Numbered from the stretch's first letter, positions 22,601 to 35,436 are shown. The stretch is DNA of 64,000 nucleotides from Zelopaecilomyces penicillatus (GCA_005765155.1 VCCP01000005.1:3906001-3970000); one strand, 5' to 3'. Notes: generated by a model not told the origin, from the letters alone. Made by a program: numbers and translations.

Positions 22601-25600
22601 TGGGTTGGACTGGCCCACCGCTATCGCTCGAGTCCGTCCACCGCCGAGACTTCCGACGAATCCCTTGCTGGTTTATTGGTTTACGGACTTGCCTGTTGGG
22701 TCAGCCAACACCACTTCGTCGAACTAATATTGATCTAGTCGACTAGCAAAAACGGTCAGCTTTTGCCAGCGACGTTTAGGTTCAGTGGTTCCCTGCCGTG
22801 ACGTCGTCTCGGACCCGTCTGGCTGGTGCGGGAACCCCCTGGCACGTTCTAAGCTTTGCCGGGAAAAGTGGGTCAGGTCGGCCCATGTGCAGCAATCGCG
22901 GCGCTTAAAACATCTTGCCATTGGTCCACCCACTCCGGGCCTTACAACATCACATCCAGCTGCTCGGCATGGGCGTCAACTTAGACGTAACCGCCGTCAA
23001 AATTTCATGCTCATTGTTACGAGAGGCGCGTTAGGCTTTGAATTAGGCGAGGCAATAGGCTCTCTGATCGGTAAAATACGCGCTAAGCGGAGGAAGAGAG
23101 CTCCTTGGCCCAACTTTGGTAACTCTCTGTATGGATTTATTCCGTCAATGACCTGCCGGATCCAACCGTATATGCATGTAAAGGAGTCTCTGAAGACTTG
23201 GCCGTTCAAGCCAAAGGTTCGAGACTTCGGTAAGGGGGGTGCCACTTTGAGTTGTTCTCATGACATTCACCGCTGGGGCCAAGCCCCGCTCCATCTAGAC
23301 GTCGGCTGTTCTCTGTGGAAGGGCCGAAGCACGCCATGAATTGGTGTGGTTGATCTTCACAGGAATGGGTTGAAAATGACTGAAGGCGGAAGGCGGAAAC
23401 GGAAGCAGCAGCAAGACAAAGAATACCAGCCGAAAAGTGGCAGCTGCTGGTTGACAAATACATGCGTGTGGCTTAACAAGTCTGCAGCAAGCGAGTTGTT
23501 GGAAGCAACACAATCTTCTTCGGGTATAACCGCGAGTTTGTTAGGTCTCTTTCAGTGGTTTGTATCCTTGAGGCTTGTTGAGAGAAAAGTTTCACACATT
23601 TTGGAGTGGGCTCTCGCTTGCGGCGTAACTGCGACTCTGCCAAGCGGAACAAACGCGAAGTCTCAGACCAGGCATTGAGAGTTGGCGTCTGCCGCTATGG
23701 GACAGCACATGCATGTAACATGTTGGGCCGCAATGATTTGGAAATGCTATGCGCGATGTTGCTTAGAGTGAGAGGTTCGTATATCCCAGCGGGCGTCGGC
23801 GGAGTAAAGTCGCGCAGGGGCGGCAGAAATCACTTGACTGAGGAACAATGTGCCAAGACCGTCACGCTGGATTTGTCCAAGGATGTTTGAGCCTGTGTGC
23901 ATACTCCATCATGCATCACAGACAGTCCAGGTTCAGGTATTATGTTTGTTGCCGTCACACTAGGGTTGAAGTCACCGCCCCGGCAGCTTATCAAAAGAGA
24001 ACCACATCAGTATGTAATGTTGGTGCAAACGGGACGTTCACGGCCCACCTACCCGAAAGGAATATCCACAGACAATGGTACAGCATGCATAGCTATCATG
24101 TAAGTTCTAGGTAAGGATCTTAGACTAGCCTGATAGTAAGTATTTGGCAGTCGGTCAGGAGTGCCGGGGCGCGGCAAATTTGGAGGTCGCATAGATGGTC
24201 GCATTGGGCCGTTAGCGGACAGATCTCTGAACGGCACAAACGAAGTCGGGCGGAGCCGCGGCCGCCGACATGCAGGCAATCAAGCAGTGAAGTTTTGATG
24301 CACGAGGCCAAGTAGGCTGTTGATAAGCCTTGGGAAAAGTTGGGACATGGGCAAGCAGGAATCGCGTGTAAAATGCTGCCGCAGCCGCAGCCGTGACTGT
24401 AACCCATAGCCGCAGCCGCAGCCGCAGCCGCAGCAGACGAAGAAGAAGAAGCACTGGCAAAAGGACAAGCAAGGAAAAGACCAAGAAATCACGGCGTTGA
24501 CTGTCGTTCATTGTTTGCCTGCGATCAATCGTGATGTACATAAATGATAGATTAGATCACTTGATCCCCAGTCGATTGTAAGTGAAGTTTGTCTGCTCAA
24601 CTTCTTCAACGGATTGTCCGCCCTGTTGCCAGAATTGCGTCCGCAGGAGTGTTTAAGGGGGTGGTCCAAGTGGTAGTCCAAACAGCTGTGCATATTCATA
24701 CTTTAGCAATCGAAATTCTTGGCGATGTTCAATGGGAACCAAAGCACGGCAACGCCGTAGCAGCTGATGTCTTGTCTTGGTGAGCAAGCATACGGGGGAA
24801 GTAGCTCCTCTTTGGGATGCAACCTGCACCCAAGCTCGAGAGTGTAGCACATACAGTCAAGCTACCGGTTGCTGCACCAGGTCAACCAGAGAGAAGCTCC
24901 CGGCTCATGTTCATAACACATAGCCAGGGGGGTGTTTGTGGCCAGGCATGTCGAGCTGTATGAGTGCAGTCTGTGTCTTGTGTTGTGTTGTCCTTTTGAC
25001 TGATAAGTGATAACCTTCACATCTGGTGCTGTAGCTACAGCGGGCCTAGAGCGCAGGCAAGGGACCACAGGGATTGACTGATCAACGTATCATCAACGTG
25101 CGCAATTAGGTTAGGCGGGGACTCTGGGCATTGCCGCTTTGCCGCGGAGAATCGTTGATTCATGAGCAAAGGCGGTCGATTTCCATTTCTCCTCATTGTG
25201 TGCGCTTACATCTGGTGTCGGTTCCCGATCGGCGGGAGGTGAATGGCAGCCGGCGCCTGGAGCAGTCGCTTGTGTGGACGAAGCAGAAATTGGAGGAGAA
25301 GAAGGGGGGGAGAAGGTGAAAGGTCGCTTCACGCAAGCGCGCTTGTGGGTGGGGCATCCCTGCCTGGCAGTTTGAGCCTCCTCCACAGCCGTCCGCAGCC
25401 GTCCACAGGCAGGCGCGCCCACAGGCCACTCAGCAAGTGCAATGGCTGGCGCTCGCCTTCCCCACAGCATGAGGCCCTAAAGTGACGAGGCTGCAGCCAA
25501 TGCAAGCGGCTGTTCTGCCTCTGCGCCCGTACCTCCCTCTTAGTCTCTGCTGTACAAAGTACTTATCTTTCTGGGCTAGTCGGTACCTGTAAAGCAGCTT

Positions 25601-28600
25601 GTACCGCTGTACCTGTTCCCTGGAAAAGGGGAGAAGTTCTAGCACCCCACGCCTGGATCTGGTGGCCGAGCTTTGCTTGCCGAATTGGGTAAGTCATTGT
25701 ACCAGAGTGCCTGGAGAACACTGTAAAAGTACATGTCGGCGTCGAGGCCGTGGAGGTACGACACATATCCACACTTCTAGTGCATTATAGTATGATATAC
25801 GGATACTCCTAGCAGGAAAAGGAAAGCAGAATTTTGTCGCAGAGCGGCAGGAACATGGGGTTACAACTTACAAACATCTCTCCATTTTCTTGGCTCGTAT
25901 TACTATTACTCATGTGCTGGGGGTGCTTTGATTTGGATTAGACGCAGCAGGCCGTTGTACATGGAGATGGGGCATCTCAGAGCTGGGGTCCATGTTGGGT
26001 GGTGCCTGGGTCGACATTTACAGCGTTCTTTAGTTGCATCCAGCGTGGGCAACCCCTGATTCCCAGCGCAGCCTACACCTGACAGCCTACGCCACACTCC
26101 AGGAACCAGAAGACACGGCCAACAGCACCAACGTCGACACGCCGTTGGTTCAATTGTTCATCGTGCATTTTCTGGCCTCGCCCAATCCAACGCCTCGAGA
26201 GCGACAACGACTTCTGCGCCCCAGCAGGCAGAGATGATGCGATGGATCAACCGTGGGCCTTTTGGAGGCCAGTCCGTTTTAGTTGGCCGTAAATGAGCCG
26301 CGCCACGTTGCGCTTGGCCAGTCACTGCGATTTCTACCAGTCCGTGACTCCCTGGCCGGATGGCCCCTCCAGACTCATATCTTTTGTTCTCACTCTCCCC
26401 CTCTTCTGCTATTGCTCTTCTCCTCTCTTGCCCTTTTGTGACACCTCCAATACTACCTTTTGGGCTTTGGCCTCTGTCATTTTTCCAGTTATGTCAAATA
26501 AACCACACCCTCGGAAAGGGAGGGGGGTGTCTGTCCTCTGCAGAGATGGCTCCATGTCTGCACTTGGTCCGAGTTCATCATGATGAAGGCATGCAATGCA
26601 GCCCACGGTGGATCTTTGACACACGAACCTTACCTACATGGGGAACCACTATTAACCTTGGTACTAAGCAAAACCACGCACCTATGTACCCTATCTGTAT
26701 ATTAAAATGAATGCCACACACGCAAGTGTGTATTCTGTGCAGGAAACTCGGTGTAGCGGCACTTGCAACGCCAGAGCCATCAAGTGGCCGTTGCTTCGCA
26801 TCCGGCAGTTGAACAACAAACACAACGTTTTCCAGCAAACCGCCAGACGAGCTATGTTCGGTGAACTATCTCCCGGGCTCTCCGAGTAGTATAGAATAGG
26901 TCGTGTGGATCTTTTCCGTGGGTTTCTCCCAGATCTGTCCCTATATGTCTGTTCTCCCAAAGTTGCGTGGTCCGTGGAAGTCGGCGAGGTGGCAGCCCAT
27001 CCATGACATGTTTTCGTGATATCAGACGCATGCGCAGCTACTGCAACGGTACAGGCTGCAAACTTGCAGCCGTCTGCACGCACACCAACACCCCTCCCCT
27101 TGCCCGTCATGACTTTCCCGCCTTCTGCCGAGACAGGAAGTGATGCTTTTCGGGGGCCAGATGTGGTGGTTGAGTTGCAATGTGTTGAGTGTGAGTAAAG
27201 CCGGATGCAGCGTCCATTGCCGTGGTCGGTACGTCATATCACGGGCTATCAGACATCCCCTTGCTCCTGCTGTGTTTGCTGGCCTCACCCCTCCGTGCAA
27301 CCTCACCTGCTTCCTTCGCTTTGCTTTCTTCCCCTCTCCCTACCACACAATCAATCATACAGCTGCACATTTTGGCATATGCTGCACAATCGCATGTCTG
27401 AACAACACCCATCGCTGCCGTATTCTCAATGCGGCTTGAAACGGGAATCACCGCGGATCATGTGCGACATCCGTTAGGTCCCACCGGGCGTCTAACGCTT
27501 GTAATAGTCGTTGTGAGGCGCAAAAGCGGCGCTGTCCTTTCAACCCTTTTGCCGAGACCCAACGACAACACCCGCGCCGACTTTATTGCCTTCGATGCTC
27601 TCATTTCAAGTGTACTCAGCCCACAGGTACAGATATGAAAGACCGTCAGAAATGCCTGCCTACAAAAATATCCCAGTCCACCATCGCCTACGGGGCTCCC
27701 TATCGTATATTCCGGGACCCGCCCATTGGCGGACCCATCTTTGGCGTTGGTCCAAGTGTCGTCCCCTCGGCAGTGATGAGCGACATGGATGACGGATCCA
27801 AGTCCAAATCCAACGCACTGATTGTCCGCTGTTTATTACTCCTTGCTTGTCGGCCGGGGCGCGCTACAGCGCGGTACGGGGGTGGGCGTTGTTGGATGAT
27901 GGATCGCGGGTGCGGATATGGATGGACATTGACAATGGGACCTTGTCAGACAACTGGGTCTGTCAGACCAATTCATCCATCCATGATCCGGTGGTTGATG
28001 TATTCGCCTGCTCCCGCCATCTCTCCACCCCCCTCCCCTTTCTCCGTACAAGCTCCCGTCTCCAAGTTGTTGTTAATTAGTAGCGTGTATCCTCTGTCTT
28101 TGTCTCTCTCCCCTTCGCTACGCTAACCCAGCCCTCCACACATATGTAGTACATACACATGCTTGCTCACGCTAGTGCCCGGAAAGCTAGTGGACCAGAC
28201 GGACATGCAGCATCCTTGCCGTTGCTTCTCAAAGTCAATCTGGAGACTGCGGCCCATCTGCTGGCCGCTTCCCAAAGACAGGCCCTAGAGGCCCAGGGTC
28301 CAACCGAGTCCAGGGGCTGCGGCCGTGTAAGTCGTCTGGCCAGGCACAGCACGCTGCAAATTGCATTATGCCTCGCGAGACTCCAGTCTTCAGTCCTGAA
28401 TCGGCCGGTGAGCAACACAAACAGATTCATATTTTGATTCCGGCCAATTGCGCAGGCACAAGAGCAATAGCTGAAATGAGCTATCGCCATGTGTGTGCCA
28501 ATCACGTCTCCCACCTAAGAAGTGTTGTTGGGTTGGAGTCCGGACGGGGTCAGCGACTCGACTCGGCGGGGCGGCCCTTAGAAGTTAGAATCACAGACGC

Positions 28601-29313
28601 ATCCGCCTCCACTCTCTCTCCTTCAAGTCCGACTTCTGCCACCCCCTCCAAGTCCCAGGGCTCCAACCACGATGCAGAAGATTCTACGGTTGTTGCCAAC
28701 ACTTCCGCGTGGACTGCAGGGACCGGGTCAGGCGCGGGAGCGTTGTTGGTCCTGTCTTTCTGTTCATCTCTGCACTAGAGCGCGGGTGTACTTTGACGTA
28801 AATCTGCACACACTCACAGACGCACAAGTCGAAAGTTGCAGCCTCCCAACACCATGATGATTTGGGCCTACCAAATCTGGAGTCTATATCTCCTTTACAC
28901 AGACTCTATGCCTCGCCTCTTTCGTGGGCCCCCCTAGCCAGTGGACGGGCCAGAAGGCAGACAGATGAGCATGGCACGCACCGCATCGCACACAACACGC
29001 ACACAACACACAACATCCGCAAAGCCCACATCACATCTTGCTAGACGACTAACACAGCGAGATACATTTTCCGTCACCTTGTTCCATCCCTCACCTACAC
29101 ACCCAACAGCCGTTTTCCTGGGGACTTCGGGAGATTTGACGCAAAGAGACAAACAGCCAACAGCCGCGTGTCTCTCCGGGAAGTGGAAATTTCATCTCTT
29201 GTGTGGTTCAGCCTTGGGCTTTGCTTGATGCGGCGAGCATCTATCACCGCATGAGCAAACAACACTCCATTAGCAGCCTGTATCCAGACTCTCGGGTTCG
29301 TGTAACAAGCCAC
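19659..29313. other. Gene-poor stretch of 9.6 kb
   Basis: No ORF here has recognisable domains or a coherent splice model. Frames of 100-184 codons (for example 22785-23339) look random. Minor features: GCCGCA hexamer repeats at 24378-24391 and 24408-24435, a CA run near 21968-21982, and pyrimidine-rich stretches near 26390-26450 and 27300-27350 that resemble fungal transcription-start regions. No transposase or reverse transcriptase remnant was recognised, and base composition stays similar to the flanks. Regulatory DNA, non-coding transcripts or more very short genes remain possible. Confidence 0.4.
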
Positions 29314-29320
29314 TATATAA
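29314..29320 (+). promoter_or_regulatory. TATA box of the small cysteine-rich gene
   Basis: TATATAA lies 455 bp upstream of the start codon at 29775. Between them there is no ATG on the plus strand, and a pyrimidine-rich tract (about 29336-29352) follows at a distance typical of a transcription start. Confidence 0.6.
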
Positions 29321-29774
29321 GGTCAGAGGTTGTCGACTCTCTCTCCATCTTCTTATCAACGCCATCAAAGCTTCAGCAGGACTCTCAACTCAACAAAGCA
29401 CTCGCGACAAAGCCTTTGTTCAACAGCCACGGCTTATAAAACGACTTCAAAGCCCTCGCTATATCGTCTTTGTTCACACTCACGCCTTCTCACAAAACTC
29501 GCCAAGTTTGCTTTCTTACCCACCATCATATACTGTCAACAATCGAAGAGCATTTTCCCATTTTTTGGTCAAGCATCGGACACTTTCGTACAAAGGTGTG
29601 TTACCATCGACGGCAGCTGCAAATTAATCCGATAGAAGGACTAACAGCTTGCCTTTGTCCTCTAGCAACTCCCCCCTTTTGGCGCAAACTGTCACAGACA
29701 TCTTGCTCTAAAATATTTGGCCAACCAGCCGACCTCTCTCTTCTAAACCGTTTTTCTTCGAAACAACAGTCATC

Positions 29775-30084
29775 ATGTGCGTCTGGGTTACTAGAGAGTA
29801 CTGGACATACTGCGGTTGCTCCGTGTCGCAGTCCCAACAGAAGCCTACCTGTGGTTGTTCTAGGATCATCGACCAGGGTACTCAGACTTGGGAGGGATAC
29901 TGCAATCGTCCTCAGTGCCCCAACCCTGGAAGATAGTATGTCAGGTCCGTGTGTTCCAGCTCCAAAACTTCGATCAAAGTCATTGAATGGCGCAAGAAGG
30001 CAATGCGAGAGCAAATGTGACTAACATTTATGTAGCAAACAGCCGAAACAAGAACCAGTACGAGGACGCACGCACAAACTATAG
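29775..30084 (+). CDS. Small cysteine-rich protein, 69 aa, two exons
   Basis: Exon 1 (29775..29935) encodes MCVWVTREYWTYCGC, a CGC pair (TCGC), then WEGYCNRPQCPNPGR. The intron 29936-30035 has GTATGT, TGACTAACA and ATGTAG signals, and its donor lies in what would otherwise be a TAG stop. Exon 2 (30036..30084) adds a basic tail ending RGRTHKL. Seven cysteines sit at 2, 13, 15, 26, 28, 43 and 48 with CxC pairs, suggesting metal binding or disulfides. There is no signal peptide, so a cytosolic or nuclear zinc-binding role is more likely than secretion. A further leader intron is likely at 29596-29665 (GTGTGT...GGACTAACAG...CTCTAG). The start is the first ATG after the TATA box. I recognise no named family; function unknown. 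Confidence 0.7.
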
Positions 30085-32088
30085 ACAGCCTCACGGCAAC
30101 ATAATGGCTACACGATGAGACGGAATTTCTTCCTTTGGTGGCCGGCCCCCCCGACACTACTGGAGTGAATGATTATATTCAAACCCTCGCCTTTTCTTCT
30201 GTTCTTTTGACTCTTTTGTTTCTTATGTTGTTTTTCTTCTTTTTCATTTGTATCATGTCTGAGTTTACAAGAATTCGAGATTCAGACCCGACACTCCTTT
30301 GGAAATCCCAATAGATAGACACTGGTTATGCCTGCAAATCGGCTTGACGAACCAGCTTTTTGGCCCGGGGTTGGATGCTCGCAAGAGCTCTAGACCATTT
30401 TTTCTATTTTTTTCACACTTCTTCTTCTTCTTCATTTCTTCTCATTCATCCTCTTTTCAAAAATCTTTTTTACCTCCCTTTCTTCTCTTCTTTTTTACCC
30501 TTTTCATATTATTGTTCTTCTTCATCCACCTTTTTCACTTTCATTTTTCTCTTAGTCATCATCTTCGACTTTTCTTGTCCCTTTCTTCTTCTTCTTCACT
30601 CCTTACGACTCATCAGATACGACTTGGGCTGCGAGAATGGAGCTATTGGCACAGATTTTGCTGTGGTAGACTTTGCACTTTACTGAATGGGGGGGTTTGG
30701 CAGCGCCGAGTTGATGGACGGGACTTCTGCTGCGGAGCGCCGTTGGCCAATGCCTTTCTGGCCAATTGCCTAGCTACATCCTAGCCTCCTAGATAGAACA
30801 GTAGCTACGTATTCTCAATGATCAATACTTTTTCATACTATCCATAAAATTCCGAAAGCATATGTATCTTCTTGCTCTGAGTTGCTGTCTGCCTTGTCTT
30901 TACCTCTGCGGTCAACTGGGCACAGCCAGGCCGCATATGCGGCCACATCCGGCCACTTTCAGCGACCTCATACTCACAGCCACCAACCAGTACCGCAAAA
31001 CTGGAATTATCGCCAAAAAAAAAATGATTCATGACTTCATTGATATGTTATTTCTCATCGACTGGTCTGATGCATTGGCCTGTGAGGCATACCCGGTGAG
31101 TGAGCCTCCCATTCCGCTAGGTCAGTCACGCAGACCACTGGTTCGCAGTTAGTCACCTCTGGGTATTCCGACACTGCTACCAACAGCGGCGTAGAAGACA
31201 TCACTCAAGCCAATGTTAAAAGCAAAAAAATAAAAATCGCACTCTGCATCCACAACGGCCCGCGTTCGCTCCATGGTGTGTGGAGAAGGCCTGGGGAGTT
31301 AGACATGATTCGCGGAAGCCGCAGGGTTTGCTGGGCTCATGTTTGACAGACCACCACCACACACGCATCTCCCCCTCGATCCCTCCCCCTTGCAATCAGT
31401 GCTCTGGGAGTGCCATTTCTTCTGCACATGCTGTGATGCAACCTGCAGCAACGAATGGGGGGGCGGGAGACGGCGTCGCCGGGTGTGAGACTGGAACTGG
31501 GCGATTGTGTTGCAGTTGTTTGTTTGTGTGTGTGTGTGTGGTGGTATTGCGTAGGTCCACTCCCTGTTTGGTCGCTTTGCATGGCGCCATGCATGCCTAC
31601 GCGCATGGACCGGAAGTCATGGGAATGGTCACGTGGTGTCAGCTCGTGGTGTAAGCACAATATATTAACCACACGTCAGCTCATGAGAAAGATTGAACAT
31701 CGTCGGTGTCTAGAAAAAGGAGAACAACCACAAATTCTGGGTTGGTTCAATATGTTATAGGTATAGAGTGCACTGATTGCTGATTTCTCGGAGTTGCTAC
31801 TTTTCTCCAGAAATACAGGGGTATCTATCATCAGGGTAGACGTCAAGTCTGACCGAGATGCTGGTCCTCTCCACGGAGATTTATGATGCTGTGAGACACT
31901 CTCTACCTTCCCTACCTCCATTATGATTCCTTTTATTGTCTTTCCTATGCAAAGCACCCAAAGACGACCTTTTACACTAGCAATTCAGCTAAAGCTCATT
32001 CCGGCATGATCAGATTGCGCTATGTGTCGCAACCAGCGATTCACGCGCTTCACGCGCTCCAGACGGCAGTCGAGATTCTCGTTTTCAG
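30085..32088. other. Intergenic region with a 200-bp polypyrimidine tract
   Basis: The segment 30396-30604 is almost pure C and T on the plus strand, with many CTT, TTC and T-run units. It may be the 3' region of the cysteine-rich gene or a start-site tract of an unseen transcript. A (TG)n run lies near 31524-31540. No supported ORF. Confidence 0.5.
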
Positions 32089-32163
32089 CCATATCAGCAT
32101 GAAGACAAACAGAGCCTGGCTTCTTTACGACTAACCAGCAAGAGATTTTGCCAGAGTGCTTCC

Positions 32164-33318
32164 ATGTTCCTGTTCCGACATGTTGACGTGAGTTTTGCTC
32201 CCTCTGTCAATGGAGATTGCCGTACACATGGAAAAGACAACCAAGAAGAAGCGACACGGCTTTTTGTAAAGCTCCGTGAAGTTTCTAATAGTCCTCTCGC
32301 GCCATATGTACGCCGGCTTGATATCGGCTTCAGCAGCGACGAAGCAAGAAGTAGCAGCAGCAGCAGCAGCAGTGAGTCGTGCGACATCTATGTGAAGACT
32401 TTAGCCCGCCTGTTGCCGATTTACCTAGCAAGACTGCCTCGCCTCGGCTGCCTGGCAGTTCATGGCCTTCCCAGCTCGATTTCGCATGATTTGAAGAAAC
32501 TCTACTCGCAAACGGTGACTTCAGTTCTTCATGGCATATCCCTACCACAATTGAAAGAACTCGGTATCGCCTTTCCACTCGCGTATGACTTTCGCGAGTT
32601 TTTTGGAGGCCCAAGCCCAAGCCCAAGCCCAGGCACAAATGTCGATGAAGGTTCACCAGCCATTCCCGTTAGGCAAGTTATGGGGCGCCTGCGACATCTG
32701 CAATTGTTCATTGGCGAGCACATAAGCGATTCAGAACAGCAACGATACTGGTCACATCCTGTCTCTCTAGAGAGTGTGGCCATTCCAAACAGGCCAGACC
32801 CGGCCCATCTGTGTCGGTTGGCAGAGCTTGCTGTGAATTTGGATACATTAATCATTACCAGCACAAACATGCTCAACTTTGACGACAACCTCAACGTTGG
32901 CAACTTGCTACATCTAAAGTCACTTTGCCTTTCAGGCATAGCCATCTCATCCCGTATCCTCAGTTCCCTGATAATCCAGTGCCAGAACTCAATGAAGCGT
33001 GTAGAATTCCAGCGAGTCGAGCTCACTTCAGGCACATGGCAAGCGGTGCTAATGCCAATGCGCACAACCCCACAGCTGCTCGTCTTTGTCGTCGATTCAT
33101 GTGGATATTCGGCAACAGGGAAGAGCTCCTGCTATCGCTCTGGGCTGTTGCCTCCGCCAGATGTCCGCGACGACATTGACACGTTTAACCTGTTGGACCG
33201 ATGTGCACTCGGTAGCGTACAGCGCCACGTGAACAAGAACAGACTCGCTGCAGGCTTCGCCCAGATCCCGGACTATGAGTATCGACATCTCAGGCAGCCA
33301 TCTGCAGAGCCTGCCTAG
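32164..33318 (+). CDS. Leucine-rich F-box-type protein, 5' end not resolved
   Basis: The frame from ATG 32164 gives 384 aa, but in-frame coding extends upstream: codons from about 32089 read QHEDKQSLASLRLTSKRFCQ, the classic segment that follows an F-box in fungal F-box/LRR proteins. A TTTTCAG acceptor at 32082-32088 is therefore probably the start of this exon. I searched upstream to about 31700 and did not find an F-box-encoding first exon, so the gene may be 5'-truncated, or its first exon lies farther away. Leucine-rich segments include YLARLPRLGCLAVHG, LPQLKELGIAF, MGRLRHLQLFIGEH and LLHLKSLCLSGIA, as in an LRR solenoid. A CAG repeat at 32353-32371 encodes a serine run. Possible SCF substrate receptor; target unknown. 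Confidence 0.65.
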   Translation: MFLFRHVDVSFAPSVNGDCRTHGKDNQEEATRLFVKLREVSNSPLAPYVRRLDIGFSSDEARSSSSSSSSESCDIYVKTLARLLPIYLARLPRLGCLAVHGLPSSISHDLKKLYSQTVTSVLHGISLPQLKELGIAFPLAYDFREFFGGPSPSPSPGTNVDEGSPAIPVRQVMGRLRHLQLFIGEHISDSEQQRYWSHPVSLESVAIPNRPDPAHLCRLAELAVNLDTLIITSTNMLNFDDNLNVGNLLHLKSLCLSGIAISSRILSSLIIQCQNSMKRVEFQRVELTSGTWQAVLMPMRTTPQLLVFVVDSCGYSATGKSSCYRSGLLPPPDVRDDIDTFNLLDRCALGSVQRHVNKNRLAAGFAQIPDYEYRHLRQPSAEPA

Positions 33319-35436
33319 ACTCTGAACCTGTACTTGATGTTTCCTACACTTTCTTTCACTGTCAAGTCTGGATACACTTTGACGCCAACTCACACTGGTT
33401 GTTGCAAAGTTGCAACAATCATATATTCATGACATTATCCAGTTTTGGATTTTTGTCCTAATTTTTCTTTTCTTTCACCGTATGTTTGCATTCCACGGCG
33501 TCGTTCATTCTGATATTATTGCCTCTGTTCATGTGTTTTGATACATTTAACATGCTATGTTGCAATCCCCATAACCTGCTACACGGAACCAGCCGCCTTG
33601 ATCCCAATTCCAATTTTCCCCACTACGGCCTTCTCAATAACCTGCAAGACCCCATTCGCATGCGCCCCATTGCTAATTAATGATTATTCTATTTCTATGT
33701 TGTTCATCAGGCCCACTTTGGTCGCCGCCGCCGCCGTACTCTCTGTACAACGTTGGGCCGGTGAACCGGGGGGTCGCGTCCCCACATGTTCCCACACTCC
33801 CGGTCTCATCACGGCCGCCGTTAGGCCGGACCCGATCAGGCCTTCCCCCCTCAAATCCCACCCACCATTCCTATTTCCAGTTCCTGTTCCTGCATTCAGC
33901 CAACGCACCCCCTCCTTTTGTTTTAAGAGAAAGAGAGGGGAGGCGGCTTCGTGATTCTGCCTTACGGGCCGGGAGTGCAGGACATGGTCTCGGAACATGT
34001 AGCCGCGACCGCGCGCTTAACGGATGATGCTGTTTGGCAATATATCATGGGCTGCAACTGCACTGGCCGCTTTGCTGGGCCAGGCTGGTGGTATTATGGA
34101 TGATTGTGCATGAGGATCTGGCATTGCTGCCATCATTGTTGTTAGTGTTTTTCTTCTAGGTGTTAAGGTTAATGCAACAAACGTTCAAACAAGACTACAC
34201 TTTGTATCCCATTCCAAAAAAGGCAGCTCGGTCAAAACGAAGACTGATTTATTTGTGCTTTTGTCAAACATCAAACAAAATAAGGTTTATGCAGAACGCT
34301 CGGGAATTGTTTCATAAGTGTGTGCACTCCAAGACATTTTGTGTTCATCATTCAATAATACACTGTAACCGCAGTCTGCAAGTGTCCTGTCGGGAAAGCC
34401 GGCAGACTGGTTACACCCCCCTCGGCCCTACACACACTCATTTTAAACCTTCGCCCCATGTTTATTGTGGTGTTGGGGCTGTTTTCTGTCGTTGGCGATT
34501 ATTCTTCAAGGTGTTGGCTTGCGTTCTTTATTGCATTGCGTTGAGGTACGCACACACCCCCGTAAGAACGACCGCACACGCCACTGGACGAACATGCACA
34601 TATTACTCAACAAGGCCGCTCTGGTTCATTCGACAAGGGCTGGGCAATTGGCCGGCTGGTTTGCTGCTGGCAAGCCATAAACTGCGTCTAGATGGGCTAA
34701 CGGAAATCTATCAGGTAATATTACCAAGATGTTTTGGCTAAATTTCAATACTGTACATGGTCAAGGTGATGAAATCAGCCTACACTTAACAGTTGGGCAG
34801 TCCACATAGCGCCAACAAAGGGAACAAACAATACAACTGCATGTGGGCCAAGGAATGCAGCACACATCACAAACAGGCACGGCATCGTGGCTCAAGTCTG
34901 GGTTTTCCGAAAAGGACAATCCAGTTCAAGTTCCTGTGCAACTATGCTCTCCTCGCCGCTGCTATCCGCAATCTGATTCCAATCTGGGTCATCATTCCCT
35001 AGATACCTTAACCCCCTTGCTCCCGGCATGTTATACCCCAGCCGGGAGCGAACAACCATCATTCTCATTTCTAATATACATCTCAGCTCCTACAATGCCG
35101 CCACTCTGCCATGGCGAAGGTATCTCGGTATGAACGGTCCTCGTCTTTTCTTCTTTTGAATGGTCAAGTACTTCTTTTTCCTCTTTTCTGTCTCACTTTT
35201 TCCATCCTTCCACCGTTTGCTCTCTCTGTAAAAAGTCTATCATGCTAGGACACCACTTGCGCGCACGACTTCCGCATTGAATTAAATGAAAGATAAAAAA
35301 AATTGAAACTAAACGACAGCCTGTGCCTCGTATGCATTATTCGGATAAAAATTTCAGTCGTTAGCCGGAGAATTAGGAGAACTAAACAAACTGTTAGTAA
35401 TAGCCAAATTGACTTCAAACTGAGATTATCAACATA
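33319..35436. other. Intergenic region, no gene recognised
   Basis: About 2.1 kb between the convergent F-box/LRR-type gene and RPB1. A 193-codon frame at 34160-34741 has no recognisable domain and atypical composition. The A-rich segment near 35285-35310 probably belongs to the RPB1 3' untranslated region (minus strand). Confidence 0.45.

Noticed and set aside
22785..23339. 184-codon plus-strand frame in the gene-poor region
   Set aside because: No recognisable motif, random composition, and no splice or promoter support.
24378..24435. GCCGCA repeats as a CRISPR-like array
   Set aside because: Simple hexamer satellite without spacers; CRISPR arrays are not expected in fungal nuclear DNA.
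30299..30784. 161-codon frame rich in Phe, Ser and Leu
   Set aside because: Translation of the polypyrimidine tract, not a membrane protein.
34160..34741. 193-codon plus-strand frame
   Set aside because: No domain, atypical composition and no credible promoter or leader.
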